Of a stretch of DNA of 64,000 bases, positions 51,110 through 60,973 are shown piece after piece (positions within the stretch are counted from its first letter, which is position 1; every line of letters starts with the position of its first letter). A program made the position numbers and the translations under genes. Source of the DNA: Corynebacterium doosanense CAU 212 = DSM 45436 (lineage in GTDB: Bacteria; Actinomycetota; Actinomycetes; Mycobacteriales; Mycobacteriaceae); NCBI RefSeq assembly GCF_000767055.1, contig NZ_CP006764.1, positions 1,612,001-1,676,000 of the forward strand. The letters run 5' to 3'. The notes below the pieces were generated by a model. It was not told the DNA's origin, made no database searches, and was given only the letters and a program-made list of their open reading frames with translations.

Positions 51110-52636
51110 ATGACCCACCGCTCCCCCCTCACCGTCGCGGCCGTCGAGCTCGCCCCCCGACTACGCGAGCTCGGTTTCACCGCCGACGGCATCGCCCTGC
51201 ACCTCGGACCCGCCGCCACCGACGCCCTGCACCGGGGAGAGCCCGGCGCCGTGCGCCGCCGGGTGAGCGATTCCTCTCCCCTGAGCACGGTGATCCGGTG
51301 GTTCCTGCTCCGCGACACGCTGCCGGACGACCTTCTCGCGGACGTCCTCGGCCCGCGGGTGCTCGGCCTGCTCCGGGACGCCGGTGCCGCGGGGGCCACC
51401 ACCTCGGGGTCCCGGATGCTTATCGACGTCCGCCCCCACGTCATCGCCGGTGAACACCGCCTGGTCTTCTCCGACTTCGACGCCTCCATGACCGAGGTGA
51501 TCCCGGGGCCCGACCATGTCCTGGGCGTGGGCGCCGCCAGCCTCTCCCTGCTGGGATCCGCTCCCCTGTCCCCGGTGGGTTCCGTGCTCGATCTGGGCAC
51601 GGGTTCCGGCGTGCTGGCGCTGGCACAGGCCGGCTGCGCCGGGTCGGTCACCGCTACGGACGTCCACAGCCCCGCCCTAGACTTCGCCGAGGCCACCGCG
51701 GCCGCCGCCGGGTTGGCCGGGAAGATCATCTTCCGCGAGGGGTCGTGGTTCGAGCCCGTCGTGGGTGAGCGTTTCGACCGGATTGTCGCCAACCCTCCCT
51801 TCGTGGTCGGGCTTCCCGAGGTCGGGCATGTCTACCGCGACTCCGGCCTGGATCTCGACGGCGCCAGCGAGCTCGTGGTCGCGGGAGCGCCGGAGCATCT
51901 CACCGACGGCGGAACGGCCCACCTGCTCGCCGCGTGGGTGCACACCCCGGCGCAGTCCTGGCAGCAGCGGGTGGCGTCGTGGCTTCCCGACCGCGGCATC
52001 GAGGCCTGGGTGCTGCAGCGCGACGTCGCCGACCCCGAGCTCTACGTAGGTACGTGGCTGCGTGACGAGTCCCTCGACCCCCGCTCGCCCGAAGCCCAGG
52101 AGCGCACCCGCGCCTGGCTCGACCACTTCGCCGAGCACGACGTCACGGGCATCGGCTTCGGGTTCGTGGCGCTGCGCGAGATCGGTGACCGCCCCACCGA
52201 GGTCACCGCCGAGGAACTGTCCCAGCCCTTCACCGATCCGCTCGGCCCGGAGGTGGAGGAGTACTTCCTGCGCACCGCGTGGCTGCGTGACCGGGACGCG
52301 GCCGAGGTCGCGGCGGCGCGCTTCCGGATGCGCCCGGGTGTGGCCCGCGAGCAGGTCAGCCTCCCCGACACGGAGGAAGGGGTCGGCTTCTCCCCCGCCG
52401 CACTGCGCCTCACCCGCACGGACGGCCCCCGGTTCAGCCACGACGTCGACGAGGCCATCGCCGCCATCGTGGCGGGCCTGCGGCCCGACGGGCTGAACCT
52501 CGAGGAGACGGTCGGGCTCTTCGCCGTCTCCCGGAGCCTCGACGAGGACACGCTCATCGAGGGCGCCGTGGCCGCGGTGGTCGACCTCGTGCGCCACGGG
52601 CTGCTCCTGCCGGCCGATCTCACGGAGGAGAGCTAG
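51110..52636 (+). CDS. SAM-dependent methyltransferase with NPPF motif
   Basis: The protein has 508 residues. The N-terminal ~140 residues form an accessory domain, then comes a Rossmann methyltransferase (~145-330) with SAM motif SVLDLGTGSGVLALAQA, acidic loop TATDVHSPALDFAE and the catalytic RIVANPPFVVGLPE. N-P-P-F enzymes methylate amino groups of rRNA bases or glutamine side chains. The C-terminal ~170 residues are helical. Stop and dtd start touch (TAG then ATG), so they are co-transcribed. Confidence 0.85.
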   Translation: MTHRSPLTVAAVELAPRLRELGFTADGIALHLGPAATDALHRGEPGAVRRRVSDSSPLSTVIRWFLLRDTLPDDLLADVLGPRVLGLLRDAGAAGATTSGSRMLIDVRPHVIAGEHRLVFSDFDASMTEVIPGPDHVLGVGAASLSLLGSAPLSPVGSVLDLGTGSGVLALAQAGCAGSVTATDVHSPALDFAEATAAAAGLAGKIIFREGSWFEPVVGERFDRIVANPPFVVGLPEVGHVYRDSGLDLDGASELVVAGAPEHLTDGGTAHLLAAWVHTPAQSWQQRVASWLPDRGIEAWVLQRDVADPELYVGTWLRDESLDPRSPEAQERTRAWLDHFAEHDVTGIGFGFVALREIGDRPTEVTAEELSQPFTDPLGPEVEEYFLRTAWLRDRDAAEVAAARFRMRPGVAREQVSLPDTEEGVGFSPAALRLTRTDGPRFSHDVDEAIAAIVAGLRPDGLNLEETVGLFAVSRSLDEDTLIEGAVAAVVDLVRHGLLLPADLTEES

Positions 52637-53092
52637 ATGAGGGCCGTGCTCACCCGGGTCAGCTCGGCCTCGGTCAGCGTCGACGGCGAGATCGTCGGCG
52701 CGATCGAGGCCCCGGAGACCGGAGGAATCCTCGCCCTCATCGGGGTCTCGCGTGACGACGACTCCGCCGACGTGTCCACCATGGTGCGCAAGATCGCCGA
52801 ACTGCGGATGCTGGACGGCGAGGTGTCCGCCGTCGACGTGGGTGCGCCGGTGCTCGTGGTCAGCCAGTTCACCCTGCAGGGCCGCACGGCGAAGGGACGG
52901 CGGCCGTCGTGGTCCGACGCGGCGCCCGGAGACCAGGCCGAGCCGTTGATCCGGGAGGTAATCGACGGCCTGCGGGAGCGGGGTCTCGAGGTCGCCGAGG
53001 GGCGGTTCGGGGCCATGATGTCGGTCTCCTCCGTCAACGATGGGCCTTTTACTTTGCTGGTAGAAACCGGGAACTCCACCCTCCGGGGGTAG
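52637..53092 (+). CDS. dtd: D-aminoacyl-tRNA deacylase
   Basis: This 151-residue DTD removes D-amino acids and glycine from mischarged tRNAs. The hallmark motifs [19 protein letters not shown] and, near the end, [17 protein letters not shown] (the NxGPxT cis-peptide pair; Gly-Phe-Thr here instead of the more common Gly-Val-Thr) are present. It starts directly after the methyltransferase stop. The position upstream of sigB is shared with other corynebacteria. Confidence 0.93.
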   Translation: MRAVLTRVSSASVSVDGEIVGAIEAPETGGILALIGVSRDDDSADVSTMVRKIAELRMLDGEVSAVDVGAPVLVVSQFTLQGRTAKGRRPSWSDAAPGDQAEPLIREVIDGLRERGLEVAEGRFGAMMSVSSVNDGPFTLLVETGNSTLRG

Positions 53093-53095
53093 CGG

Positions 53096-53121
53096 GGAAC
53101 TTATCTGTGGGGCGGTGCGTT
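53096..53121 (+). promoter_or_regulatory. sigB: SigH-type promoter candidate of sigB
   Basis: GGAA (53096-53099) and GTT (53119-53121) are separated by 19 bases, matching the GGAA-N18-20-GTT pattern of actinobacterial SigH promoters known to drive sigB in C. glutamicum. The gene's ribosome site follows at 53145-53150. Confidence 0.65.
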
Positions 53122-53154
53122 GTACCAGATAGATCGCGACTTCTAGGAGGCACC

Positions 53155-54153
53155 ATGAGCCAAACGGCCACCGCAACCCTCAGTGACCAGGACAAGCAGG
53201 AGGTCGACCCGGGCAGCCGGCGAAACCAGACGAACGACAATCCGGCAGCGGACCTCGTCCGTGTGTATCTCAACGGCATCGGCAAGACGGCGCTGCTCAA
53301 TGCCGAGGAAGAGGTCGATCTCGCCCAGCGCATCGAGGTCGGGCTCTACGCCCAGTTCCTGCTCGATGACCCGGACACCAAACTCACCCGCGCGAACAAA
53401 CGCGACTACAAGATCCTCGCCCGCGAAGGCCGCAAGGCACGCTCCCACCTCCTCGAGGCCAACCTCCGCCTCGTGGTCTCGTTGGCCAAGCGCTACACCG
53501 GTCGCGGGATGCCCCTGCTGGATCTCATCCAGGAGGGCAACCTCGGCCTGATCCGCGCAATGGAGAAGTTCGACTACTCCAAGGGTTTCAAGTTCTCTAC
53601 GTACGCCACGTGGTGGATCCGCCAGGCCATCACCCGCGGCATGGCCGACCAGTCGCGCACCATCCGCCTCCCGGTCCATCTGGTCGAGCAGGTGAACAAA
53701 CTCTCGCGCATCAAGCGGGAGATGTACCAGTCCCTGGGCCGCGAAGCCACCAACGAGGAGCTCGCGGACGAGTCCGGGATCGACGAGTCCAAGATCGAGA
53801 TGCTCCTGCGTCAGTCGCGCGATCCGGTGAGCCTGGACATGCCCGTCGGCGCCGACGAGGAGGCACCCCTGGGTGACTTCATCGAGGACGCCGAGGCCAC
53901 CGACGCCGAGTCTGCGGTCGTCGCGGCCATGCGCCACGAGGACATCCGCGGTGTCATCGAGTCGCTGGAGCAGCGTGAGCAGGACGTCATCCGCCTGCGT
54001 TACGGCCTGGACGACGGCGTGCCCCGCACCCTCGACCAGATCGGCCGTCGATTCGGCCTCTCCCGCGAGCGTGTCCGCCAGATCGAACGTGAGGTCATGG
54101 CGAAGCTGCGTGCCGGCGACCGGGCCAGCCGCCTGCGCGAGTACGCCCTCTAG
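53155..54153 (+). CDS. sigB: Non-essential primary-like sigma factor SigB
   Basis: This 332-residue group 2 sigma factor has region 1.2 ([20 protein letters not shown]), region 2 ([40 protein letters not shown]), region 3 ([20 protein letters not shown]) and region 4.2 ([20 protein letters not shown]), without the long SigA N-terminus. In corynebacteria it serves the transition to stationary phase and stress. The ATG at 53155 is preceded by AGGAGG (53145-53150). Confidence 0.95.
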   Translation: MSQTATATLSDQDKQEVDPGSRRNQTNDNPAADLVRVYLNGIGKTALLNAEEEVDLAQRIEVGLYAQFLLDDPDTKLTRANKRDYKILAREGRKARSHLLEANLRLVVSLAKRYTGRGMPLLDLIQEGNLGLIRAMEKFDYSKGFKFSTYATWWIRQAITRGMADQSRTIRLPVHLVEQVNKLSRIKREMYQSLGREATNEELADESGIDESKIEMLLRQSRDPVSLDMPVGADEEAPLGDFIEDAEATDAESAVVAAMRHEDIRGVIESLEQREQDVIRLRYGLDDGVPRTLDQIGRRFGLSRERVRQIEREVMAKLRAGDRASRLREYAL

Positions 54154-54340
54154 AACAACCGAATTTTTCCCGGGACAACCCCCGGGTCCGTCAGCGGCCC
54201 TCGTCGCGCGGTGGTCGTATGTTCACGTCCACGCGGCGGGGGCCGTCAGGTACGCTCAGCGTCACCACGCTTTGACTCGTCTCCGGTCACGACCGACGCT
54301 CCGACGCGTCAATGGAAGAAAGGGCATTTCTTAACTAATC

Positions 54341-55030
54341 ATGAGAGACCTCGTCGACACCACGGAAATGTACCTCCGCACCATCTATGAGCTCGAGGAA
54401 GAGGGCATCACTCCGCTGCGCGCGCGCATCGCGGAACGCCTCGAGCAGTCCGGGCCGACCGTCTCCCAGACCGTCGCCCGCATGGAGCGCGACGGTCTGC
54501 TGCACGTGCGCACCGACCGCAGCCTGGAACTGACCCAGCCCGGCCGACAGCTCGCCACCTCCGTCATGCGCAAGCACCGTCTGGCGGAGCGGCTGCTCAC
54601 CGACGTGCTCGGTCTGGACATTCACCGTGTCCACGACGAGGCCTGCCGCTGGGAGCATGTCATGAGCGAGGACGTCGAACGCCGCGTTGTGGCCGTGCTC
54701 GAGGACTCCTCCCGCTCGCCCTTCGGCAACCCCATCCCGGGCCTGGAGGAGCTCGGTGTCGAGGCCGCCGACGTCTCCGACACGGGGATCCGGGCCATTG
54801 ACCTGTCCTCCCCCGGCCCGGTGCGCGCCCGGATCGTGCAGCTCAATGAGATCCTCCAGGTCGACGCTGGCCAGTTCCGCTCCCTGGAGAGAGCCGGGAT
54901 CCGTCCCGGCGCCGAGGTCACGGTGACCTCCAACGCGAACTCGGTCACCATCGCCTCCGCGGACGGCCAGCAGGTCGAACTCGCCGGGGATCTGGCACAC
55001 GCGCTGCGCATCGAAGTGCTGGACCAGTAG
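54341..55030 (+). CDS. dtxR: Iron-dependent repressor DtxR
   Basis: The protein has 229 residues. The N-terminal winged helix ([35 protein letters not shown]) is followed by the metal and dimer domain: [20 protein letters not shown] and [16 protein letters not shown], containing the His, Glu, Cys and Met ligands of both metal sites. An SH3-like C-terminal domain ([20 protein letters not shown]) completes it. Fe(II)-DtxR represses iron-uptake genes. The ATG at 54341 is 185 bases after sigB, and galE starts 5 bases after the stop. Confidence 0.96.
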   Translation: MRDLVDTTEMYLRTIYELEEEGITPLRARIAERLEQSGPTVSQTVARMERDGLLHVRTDRSLELTQPGRQLATSVMRKHRLAERLLTDVLGLDIHRVHDEACRWEHVMSEDVERRVVAVLEDSSRSPFGNPIPGLEELGVEAADVSDTGIRAIDLSSPGPVRARIVQLNEILQVDAGQFRSLERAGIRPGAEVTVTSNANSVTIASADGQQVELAGDLAHALRIEVLDQ

Positions 55031-55035
55031 CGGGC

Positions 55036-56025
55036 ATGAAACTTCTGGTCACCGGCGGAGCCGGCTACGTGGGCAGCGTCTGCGCGACGGTGCTGCTCGA
55101 GGCCGGCCACGACGTCACCGTCATCGACAACTTCAGCACGGGCAACCGGGCGGCGGTCCCGTCCGGCGCGGAACTGGTTGAGGGGGAGGTCGCGAACGTC
55201 ATCGACGACGTTCTCTCCTCCGGCGGGTTCGACGCGGTCTTCCACTTCGCCGCCCGCTCCCTCGTCGGCGAGTCCATGGAGGTGCCCGAGGAGTACTGGC
55301 GAGACAATGTCGGCACCACGCTGACGCTGCTCGAGGCCATGCGCACCCACCGGGTCGGCAACCTGGTGTTCTCCTCCACCGCCGCGACCTACGGCGAGCC
55401 GGACCGGGTCCCCATCACCGAGGACATGGCCACGGCCCCCACCAATCCCTACGGCGCCACCAAACTCTCCATCGACTACGCCATCACGTCCTACTGCGCC
55501 GCGCACGGCATCGCCGCCACCAGCCTGCGCTACTTCAACGTGGCCGGGGCGTACGGCTCCGTCGGGGAGAACCGGGAAGTGGAGACCCACCTCATTCCGC
55601 TGGTGCTGCAGGTCGCCCTCGGCCACCGGGACCACATTTCCGTCTTCGGCACCGACTGGCCCACCGCCGACGGCACTGCGGTGCGCGACTACATCCACGT
55701 CCGTGACCTCGCCGCCGCCCACGTGCTGGCCTTCGAGTCGAACGAACCGGGGGTCCACCGCATCTACAACCTGGGCTCCGGGGACGGGTACTCCGTCCGC
55801 GAGGTCATCGACATGTGCCGGGAGGTCACCGGCCGGGACATCCCGTTGGTGGAGACCGGCCGACGGGCGGGCGACCCGGCCGTACTGATCGCCTCGTCCG
55901 AGAAGATCAAACGTGAGCTGGGCTGGTCGCCCGAGCGAACCGACCTGCGCACCATCGTCACCGATGCTTGGGCATTCACCTCGGCGCTGGGCGACAAAGC
56001 ACACTCCGCACGCCGCCTCACCTAA
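55036..56025 (+). CDS. galE: UDP-glucose 4-epimerase
   Basis: This 329-residue SDR epimerase interconverts UDP-glucose and UDP-galactose, the precursor of cell-wall galactan. It has the NAD-binding [15 protein letters not shown], the Ser of [13 protein letters not shown], the catalytic YxxxK in [10 protein letters not shown] and the substrate loop [12 protein letters not shown]. It follows dtxR closely and ends overlapping the convergent DUF4192 gene by three bases. Confidence 0.94.
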   Translation: MKLLVTGGAGYVGSVCATVLLEAGHDVTVIDNFSTGNRAAVPSGAELVEGEVANVIDDVLSSGGFDAVFHFAARSLVGESMEVPEEYWRDNVGTTLTLLEAMRTHRVGNLVFSSTAATYGEPDRVPITEDMATAPTNPYGATKLSIDYAITSYCAAHGIAATSLRYFNVAGAYGSVGENREVETHLIPLVLQVALGHRDHISVFGTDWPTADGTAVRDYIHVRDLAAAHVLAFESNEPGVHRIYNLGSGDGYSVREVIDMCREVTGRDIPLVETGRRAGDPAVLIASSEKIKRELGWSPERTDLRTIVTDAWAFTSALGDKAHSARRLT

Positions 56026-57083
56026 CATTCGGCGAGTCCGCGCCGCGCGACCTCACTGCCGCGGGAAACGCTCTCGAGCAGGGAGTCCAGATCACCGGTA
56101 TGCAGCAGGTGGAGAATCAGCCGCGAGAGCGAATGCCGCGGCACCTCCGCCAACGCGGTGATCAAAGCCGGATTCGCCGCCATGGGAAACCCCTCCGCGA
56201 TCACCGCCAGCGCATGGAGGCACAACGCGTTGGCCCGGGCGTTCCCCCGGAGCGACTTCGCCGCCGCCAGCATGACCGGGCCGGCCGCGGCCGGCATGCC
56301 GAGCACATCCCCCACCGCCGCGTCACGCAGCTGAGTCTCACCGAGGACGGCCGCGCACACGGCGAGCAGTTCCTCATCGGCCAGGAGCACCTCCTCGTCC
56401 AGCCCCTCCGCGTCGGCGATCATGGCCCCGAGCTCCTCGACCAGCCCGACGCCACCGCCCCACCGGCCCGTGCCCGCCCACTCTCCGATCCGGGCCAGTT
56501 CGGACGCTGAGAGGAAGGGGTTTCCCCGGGTGAACCTGTCGAAGACGTCCTTCCGGCTCACCTCGGGCAGCTTCCCGGCGGCCACCCACTGCTCCATGGC
56601 CGCGGAGCCGACGACACTGCTCACCGTCCCACCGGCCCATCCGGGAATGGCACACTCGCCGACCGCCGGCCGCAGTGAGACGTAGCGGCTGCCGGTGAGG
56701 ACCTCCTCGCACCCCCAGATCCCGGCGAGGGTGGCCGCCGAGTCGGCCACGGCGTCCTCGATGAGACGCAGGCTCTCCAGCAGCTGGGGACTGTGGAGTG
56801 ACCCGCCCAGAACCTCCGCCGAGATGACAAAGGCGCACACGAGGTCGCAGTCGGCGATCGTCCCGCCGCCGCGGAAGAGTTCCCGCACTCCGTCGGTCGT
56901 CCCGATGTCCAGGCGCAGAATCGGGCCGAGGGAATACGTCGATCCGGCCACGGACTCGAACGTGGCCAGCACGATCGACTCACGGGGAAAGAAACCGAGG
57001 ATGGCGGGAAGGTTGGCGATGAGTTGACCGGGGTCGGTCAGCGACTGGGGATTCGAGCTCTGGCAAGCCGTGCGTTCTGTCAT
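56022..57083 (-). CDS. DUF4192 family protein
   Basis: This 353-residue soluble protein opens with the family motif [29 protein letters not shown]. It continues with [16 protein letters not shown] and a C-terminal helical half ending [20 protein letters not shown]. The function is unknown; it is widespread in actinobacteria at this location downstream of galE. The ATG at 57083 is preferred to the longer frame, which reads through a promoter region shared with the PAC2 gene. Confidence 0.85.
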   Translation of the reverse strand: MTERTACQSSNPQSLTDPGQLIANLPAILGFFPRESIVLATFESVAGSTYSLGPILRLDIGTTDGVRELFRGGGTIADCDLVCAFVISAEVLGGSLHSPQLLESLRLIEDAVADSAATLAGIWGCEEVLTGSRYVSLRPAVGECAIPGWAGGTVSSVVGSAAMEQWVAAGKLPEVSRKDVFDRFTRGNPFLSASELARIGEWAGTGRWGGGVGLVEELGAMIADAEGLDEEVLLADEELLAVCAAVLGETQLRDAAVGDVLGMPAAAGPVMLAAAKSLRGNARANALCLHALAVIAEGFPMAANPALITALAEVPRHSLSRLILHLLHTGDLDSLLESVSRGSEVARRGLAEC

Positions 57084-57389
57084 GGGCCCCACTGTGACCG
57101 GCCGGGAGGACACCGTCATCCCGGTGCAGGAGCTCCTGTGGATAACACGCGTTTTGGGTGATCCGACACGCACTTGTCCACAGAGGTCACCCCGCAGGCG
57201 GGCGCCGTTTGCTAATCTGACGGCTCTACGGTGGCCGTCGATAAGTTTCCGTTCCCTCGTTGTTTCGGGAATCTTTCCGGTGGCACACACGTTGAACAGG
57301 GTACGTATGACGGTGGATTGAACCACAGGATGAGCGAGAAGCGAGTTCGTCAGTCCCCACCAGGATCTACGAGCCAAGGAGGATCCACA
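57084..57389 (+). promoter_or_regulatory. Divergent promoter region of DUF4192 and PAC2 genes
   Basis: About 300 bases separate the two start codons. A TCTGTGG/CCACAGA-like pair occurs around 57136-57183 (TGTGGATAA and TTGTCCACAG), resembling DnaA-box half sequences in inverted order. AAGGAGG at 57376-57382 fixes the PAC2 start. No gene is supported. Confidence 0.4.
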
Positions 57390-58343
57390 ATGCAGGACAA
57401 TTCACGGATGTATGAGCTGGAGTACCCCGCCCCCAAGGTCGACTCCGACGCCTCGCGCGGCCCGGTGCTCATCGTCGCCCTCCAGGGGTTCGCGGACGCC
57501 GGCATGGCCGTGGACAACTCGGCCAACCACCTCAAGGCCGCCCTGGATTCCCGCCCGGTCGTGTCCTTCCACAACGACGAGCTCATCGACTACCGCTCCC
57601 GGCGCCCCGCCGTGACCCTGGAGGACAACTCCGTCGCGGAGATCGAGGACCTCACGCTGGACATCCGCGTGCTGCGGGACAACGACGAAACCCCGTTCCT
57701 CCTGCTCTCCGGCCCGGAGCCGGACATGCGCTGGGAGGCCTTCACCGGCGCGGTGGCGGATCTGGCGGACAAGTACAACGTGGAGTCGACGATCTGCCTC
57801 TACGGCGCCCCGATGACCGTCCCCCACACCCGCCCGCTGGTGGTTTCGGCCCACGGCAACGACAAGGATCTTCTCCGCGACCTGTTCACCCTGGACACGA
57901 AGGTGACCATGCCGGGGTCCGCCTCCCTGTTCCTCGAGCGCGAGCTGCACAAGCGTGGCCGCAAGGTCGCCGGCTACACCGCGCACGTGCCCCACTACAT
58001 CGCCCAGGGCCCCTACCCGCAGGCGACGCACCACCTGCTCCGCGCGGTGGCCGAGTCGACGGGTCTGAGTTTCCCGCTGCAAAGCCTGGAGAAGGACATG
58101 GAACGCACCGAGTCGCAGCTGGAGGACTACCTGGCGGACAACATGGAGATCATCCAGGTGGTCTCCGCCCTGGAGCAGCAGTACGACGAGGAGCTGGAGC
58201 GATACCGCAGCAAGCACCCGGACGCGCTGTTGCCGGGCGAGGCGCCGCTGCCCACGGGTGAGGAGATCGGCGAGGAGTTCGAACGTTTCCTCGCCTCCAT
58301 CGACCACGAGGACCCGACGCAATCGGACGACACCGAAAGTTAG
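57390..58343 (+). CDS. PAC2 family protein
   Basis: This 317-residue protein has a PAC2 domain (~22-240): PVLIVALQGFADAGMAVDNS, FLLLSGPEPDMRWEAFTGAV, ICLYGAPMTVPHTRPLVV and YTAHVPHYIAQGPYPQATHH. The fold is shared with proteasome-assembly chaperone 2. The last 60 residues are acidic and helical. In an organism that may lack a proteasome the role is unknown. The ATG at 57390 has AAGGAGG eight bases upstream. Confidence 0.88.
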   Translation: MQDNSRMYELEYPAPKVDSDASRGPVLIVALQGFADAGMAVDNSANHLKAALDSRPVVSFHNDELIDYRSRRPAVTLEDNSVAEIEDLTLDIRVLRDNDETPFLLLSGPEPDMRWEAFTGAVADLADKYNVESTICLYGAPMTVPHTRPLVVSAHGNDKDLLRDLFTLDTKVTMPGSASLFLERELHKRGRKVAGYTAHVPHYIAQGPYPQATHHLLRAVAESTGLSFPLQSLEKDMERTESQLEDYLADNMEIIQVVSALEQQYDEELERYRSKHPDALLPGEAPLPTGEEIGEEFERFLASIDHEDPTQSDDTES

Positions 58344-58358
58344 GCCCGGCCCCTCGGC

Positions 58359-58364
58359 TACGGT
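58359..58364 (+). promoter_or_regulatory. -10 element of the leaderless DUF3516 helicase
   Basis: TACGGT is seven bases before the GTG at 58372, with no ribosome site. Confidence 0.45.
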
Positions 58365-58371
58365 GGGTCAG

Positions 58372-60909
58372 GTGAACCTCGCCGACCTGCTGCCCGACCT
58401 CGCCGACGTCCCGGAGTCGCTTCTCGACGACGCCGTCTACGATTCGTTCCTCACCTGGACCCGTGACCGGGGCATCACCCTCTACCCCGCCCAGGAGGAG
58501 GCCTCGCTGGCGGTGCTCGCCGGCGACAACGTCATCCTGGCCACCCCGACGGGCTCCGGCAAGTCCATGGTGGCCAACGCCTCCCACTTCATCGCCATGG
58601 CCCGCGGCCAGCGCTCCTTCTATACCGCGCCGATCAAGGCCCTGGTGAGCGAGAAGTTCTTCGCCCTCTGCGAGATCTTCGGGCCGGAGAACGTGGGCAT
58701 GATGACGGGAGATGTCACCGTCAACGCCAAGGCCCCCATCATCGCCGCGACGGCGGAGATTGTCGCCAACATCGCGCTGCGCGACGGCGCCGAGGCAGAG
58801 ATCGACCAGGTGGTCATGGACGAGTTCCACTACTACTCCGATCCCGAGCGCGGGTGGGCGTGGCAGGTGCCGCTGCTGGAGCTTCCCAAGACCCAGTTCG
58901 TGCTCATGTCCGCCACCCTGGGTGACACCAGCGCGCTGCAGGCAGACCTCACCGAGCGCACCGGCAGGGACACCTCGCTGGTCGCGGGCACCACCCGTCC
59001 CGTGCCGCTGGACTTCCACTACGTGTTCACCCCGGTCCACGAGACCATCGAGGAGCTCATCCAGGACGGCAAGGCGCCGATCTACGTCGTGCACTTCTCC
59101 CAGCGCGAGGCCACCGAGCGGGCCCAGGCGCTGACCAGCCTGGAACTGATCACCCGGGAGGAGAAGGAGCGCATCGCCGAAGAGATCGGCGACTTCCGTT
59201 TCACCTCCGTCTACGGCCGGCAACTGTCCAAGCTGGTGCGCCGCGGCATCGGTGTCCACCACGCCGGCATGCTGCCCAAGTACCGCCGGCTGGTGGAGAA
59301 ACTCTCCCAGACCGGCCTGCTCAAGGTCATCTGCGGCACCGACACTCTGGGCGTGGGCATCAATGTTCCCATCCGCACCGTGCTGTTTACCGGTCTGGCC
59401 AAGTACGACGGCACCCGGCAGCGCGTGCTCAAGTCGAGGGAGTTCCACCAGATCGCCGGGCGCGCGGGCCGCGCGGGTTACGACACCGAGGGCACCGTCA
59501 TCGTCGAGGCACCGGAGCACGAGATCGAGAACGTGCGCCTGCGCCGCAAGGCCGGGGACAACCCGAAGAAACTCAAGAAGATCCGCAAGAAATCCGCCCG
59601 CGACGGGGAGGTCTCCTGGTCGGAGAACACCTTCCTCCGCCTCACCGAGGCCGAGCCCGAGCAGATGAACAGCCAGTTCAAGGTGTCCAACTCCATGCTC
59701 ATCAACGTGCTGGAACGCCACGGCGACGCCTACGACCACCTGCGCCACCTCATCCGCACCAACCACGATCCCCGGGCGAAACAGAACCAGGACATCCTCA
59801 CCCTGCTGGCACTGCTGCGTGGCCTGGTCGACGCGGGGCTGGTGAAACGTCGAGAAGCTCCCGACCGCTACGGCCGCACCTACCACCTCACCCGGGAACT
59901 CCCCCGCGACTTTGCGCTCAACCAGCCGTTGGCGCCCTTCGCGCTCGCCGCGCTCAGCCTGCTCGACCCGGAGTCGGACACGTTCACCCTCGATGTCATC
60001 AGCGTGTTCGAGGCCATCCTCGACGATCCGCGTCCGATCCTGCGCGCCCAGCAGCACGAGGCCCGGGGCGAGGAGATCGCGGCACTGAAGGCCGACGGCG
60101 TGGACTACACCGAGCGCATGGCCCTGGTTGAGGACGTCACCCACCCGAAGCCGCTGGAGGAGCTGCTCGATCAGGCCTACGAGACCTTCGCGCAGACCCA
60201 GCCGTGGGTGAAGGAGTTTGAGCTGTCGCCGAAGTCGGTGGTGCGCGAGATGATCGAGAAGGCGATGACCTTCTCCGACCTCGTCGCCCTCTACTCGCTC
60301 TCGCGCTCCGAGGGGGTGGTGCTGCGTTATCTCACCGACGCGTGGCGCACGCTGCGTCAGTCCGTGCCGGACGAGTACATGACCGAGCAGCTCGGGGACG
60401 TCATCGAGTGGCTGGGCGAGCTGATCAAGCAGGTCGACTCCTCGCTCATCGACGAATGGACCCGCATGGGCAGCGAGGACACCCCGATCTCCGAGGAGGC
60501 TCTCGAGCGCGAGCTCGCCTTCGGGGTGGAGGACCCCTCGGCGCTGACGGCCAACCGCCGGGCCTTCACCGTGATGGTGCGCAACTTCTTCTTCCGCCTC
60601 GTCGACCTCTTCGCGCTGGAGAAGGAGGATCAGCTGGCAGCGATGGTCAGCCACCTCGAGGAGGCCCCGGACTTCCCCGCAGCGATGGACGACTACTTCG
60701 ACGAGTACGCCGACCTCGACGCCGGCCAGGCGGCCCGGGGGGCGGAGTTCTTCCGGCTCACGGAGAACGGGCGCCGGTGGGAGGTGCGGCAGATCCTCAA
60801 GGATCCGGAGGGGGACAACTCCTACGCCTTCGTCGGCACGGTGGATCTGGACGCGTCGGATGCGGCGGGCGAGGTGCGCCTCAGCGAGCTGAGAATAGAG
60901 CGTCAATAG
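58372..60909 (+). CDS. DEAD/DEAH-box RNA helicase with DUF3516 C-terminus
   Basis: The protein has 845 residues. The helicase motor (~30-400) has ILATPTGSGKSMVANASHFI (Walker A), VVMDEFHYYSDPERG (DEFH box), VLMSATLGDTSAL, GVHHAGMLPKYRRL, GTDTLGVGINVP and QIAGRAGRAGYD, placing it in the Ski2/HelY group. The C-terminal half is the DUF3516 region found only in actinobacteria (NSMLINVLERHGDAYDHLRHL). It probably unwinds structured RNA. The GTG at 58372 is leaderless; the longer frame overlaps the PAC2 gene. Confidence 0.9.
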   Translation: MNLADLLPDLADVPESLLDDAVYDSFLTWTRDRGITLYPAQEEASLAVLAGDNVILATPTGSGKSMVANASHFIAMARGQRSFYTAPIKALVSEKFFALCEIFGPENVGMMTGDVTVNAKAPIIAATAEIVANIALRDGAEAEIDQVVMDEFHYYSDPERGWAWQVPLLELPKTQFVLMSATLGDTSALQADLTERTGRDTSLVAGTTRPVPLDFHYVFTPVHETIEELIQDGKAPIYVVHFSQREATERAQALTSLELITREEKERIAEEIGDFRFTSVYGRQLSKLVRRGIGVHHAGMLPKYRRLVEKLSQTGLLKVICGTDTLGVGINVPIRTVLFTGLAKYDGTRQRVLKSREFHQIAGRAGRAGYDTEGTVIVEAPEHEIENVRLRRKAGDNPKKLKKIRKKSARDGEVSWSENTFLRLTEAEPEQMNSQFKVSNSMLINVLERHGDAYDHLRHLIRTNHDPRAKQNQDILTLLALLRGLVDAGLVKRREAPDRYGRTYHLTRELPRDFALNQPLAPFALAALSLLDPESDTFTLDVISVFEAILDDPRPILRAQQHEARGEEIAALKADGVDYTERMALVEDVTHPKPLEELLDQAYETFAQTQPWVKEFELSPKSVVREMIEKAMTFSDLVALYSLSRSEGVVLRYLTDAWRTLRQSVPDEYMTEQLGDVIEWLGELIKQVDSSLIDEWTRMGSEDTPISEEALERELAFGVEDPSALTANRRAFTVMVRNFFFRLVDLFALEKEDQLAAMVSHLEEAPDFPAAMDDYFDEYADLDAGQAARGAEFFRLTENGRRWEVRQILKDPEGDNSYAFVGTVDLDASDAAGEVRLSELRIERQ

Positions 60910-60945
60910 CTTATGGGTATAAAACCTGGCTGAAATGGTTGTGAA

Positions 60946-60972
60946 CCTATAGAACGTTGGATAGCCTATAGG
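60946..60972. promoter_or_regulatory. oxyR: Inverted repeat at the oxyR start, autoregulatory site candidate
   Basis: CCTATAG (60946-60952) and CTATAGG (60966-60972) are a perfect 7-bp inverted repeat with 13 bases between, ending one base before the oxyR ATG. The ATAG/CTAT content and spacing are those of a LysR/OxyR site. A further ATAG-N7-GTAT pair lies at 60906-60920. Confidence 0.65.
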
Positions 60973-60973
60973 A

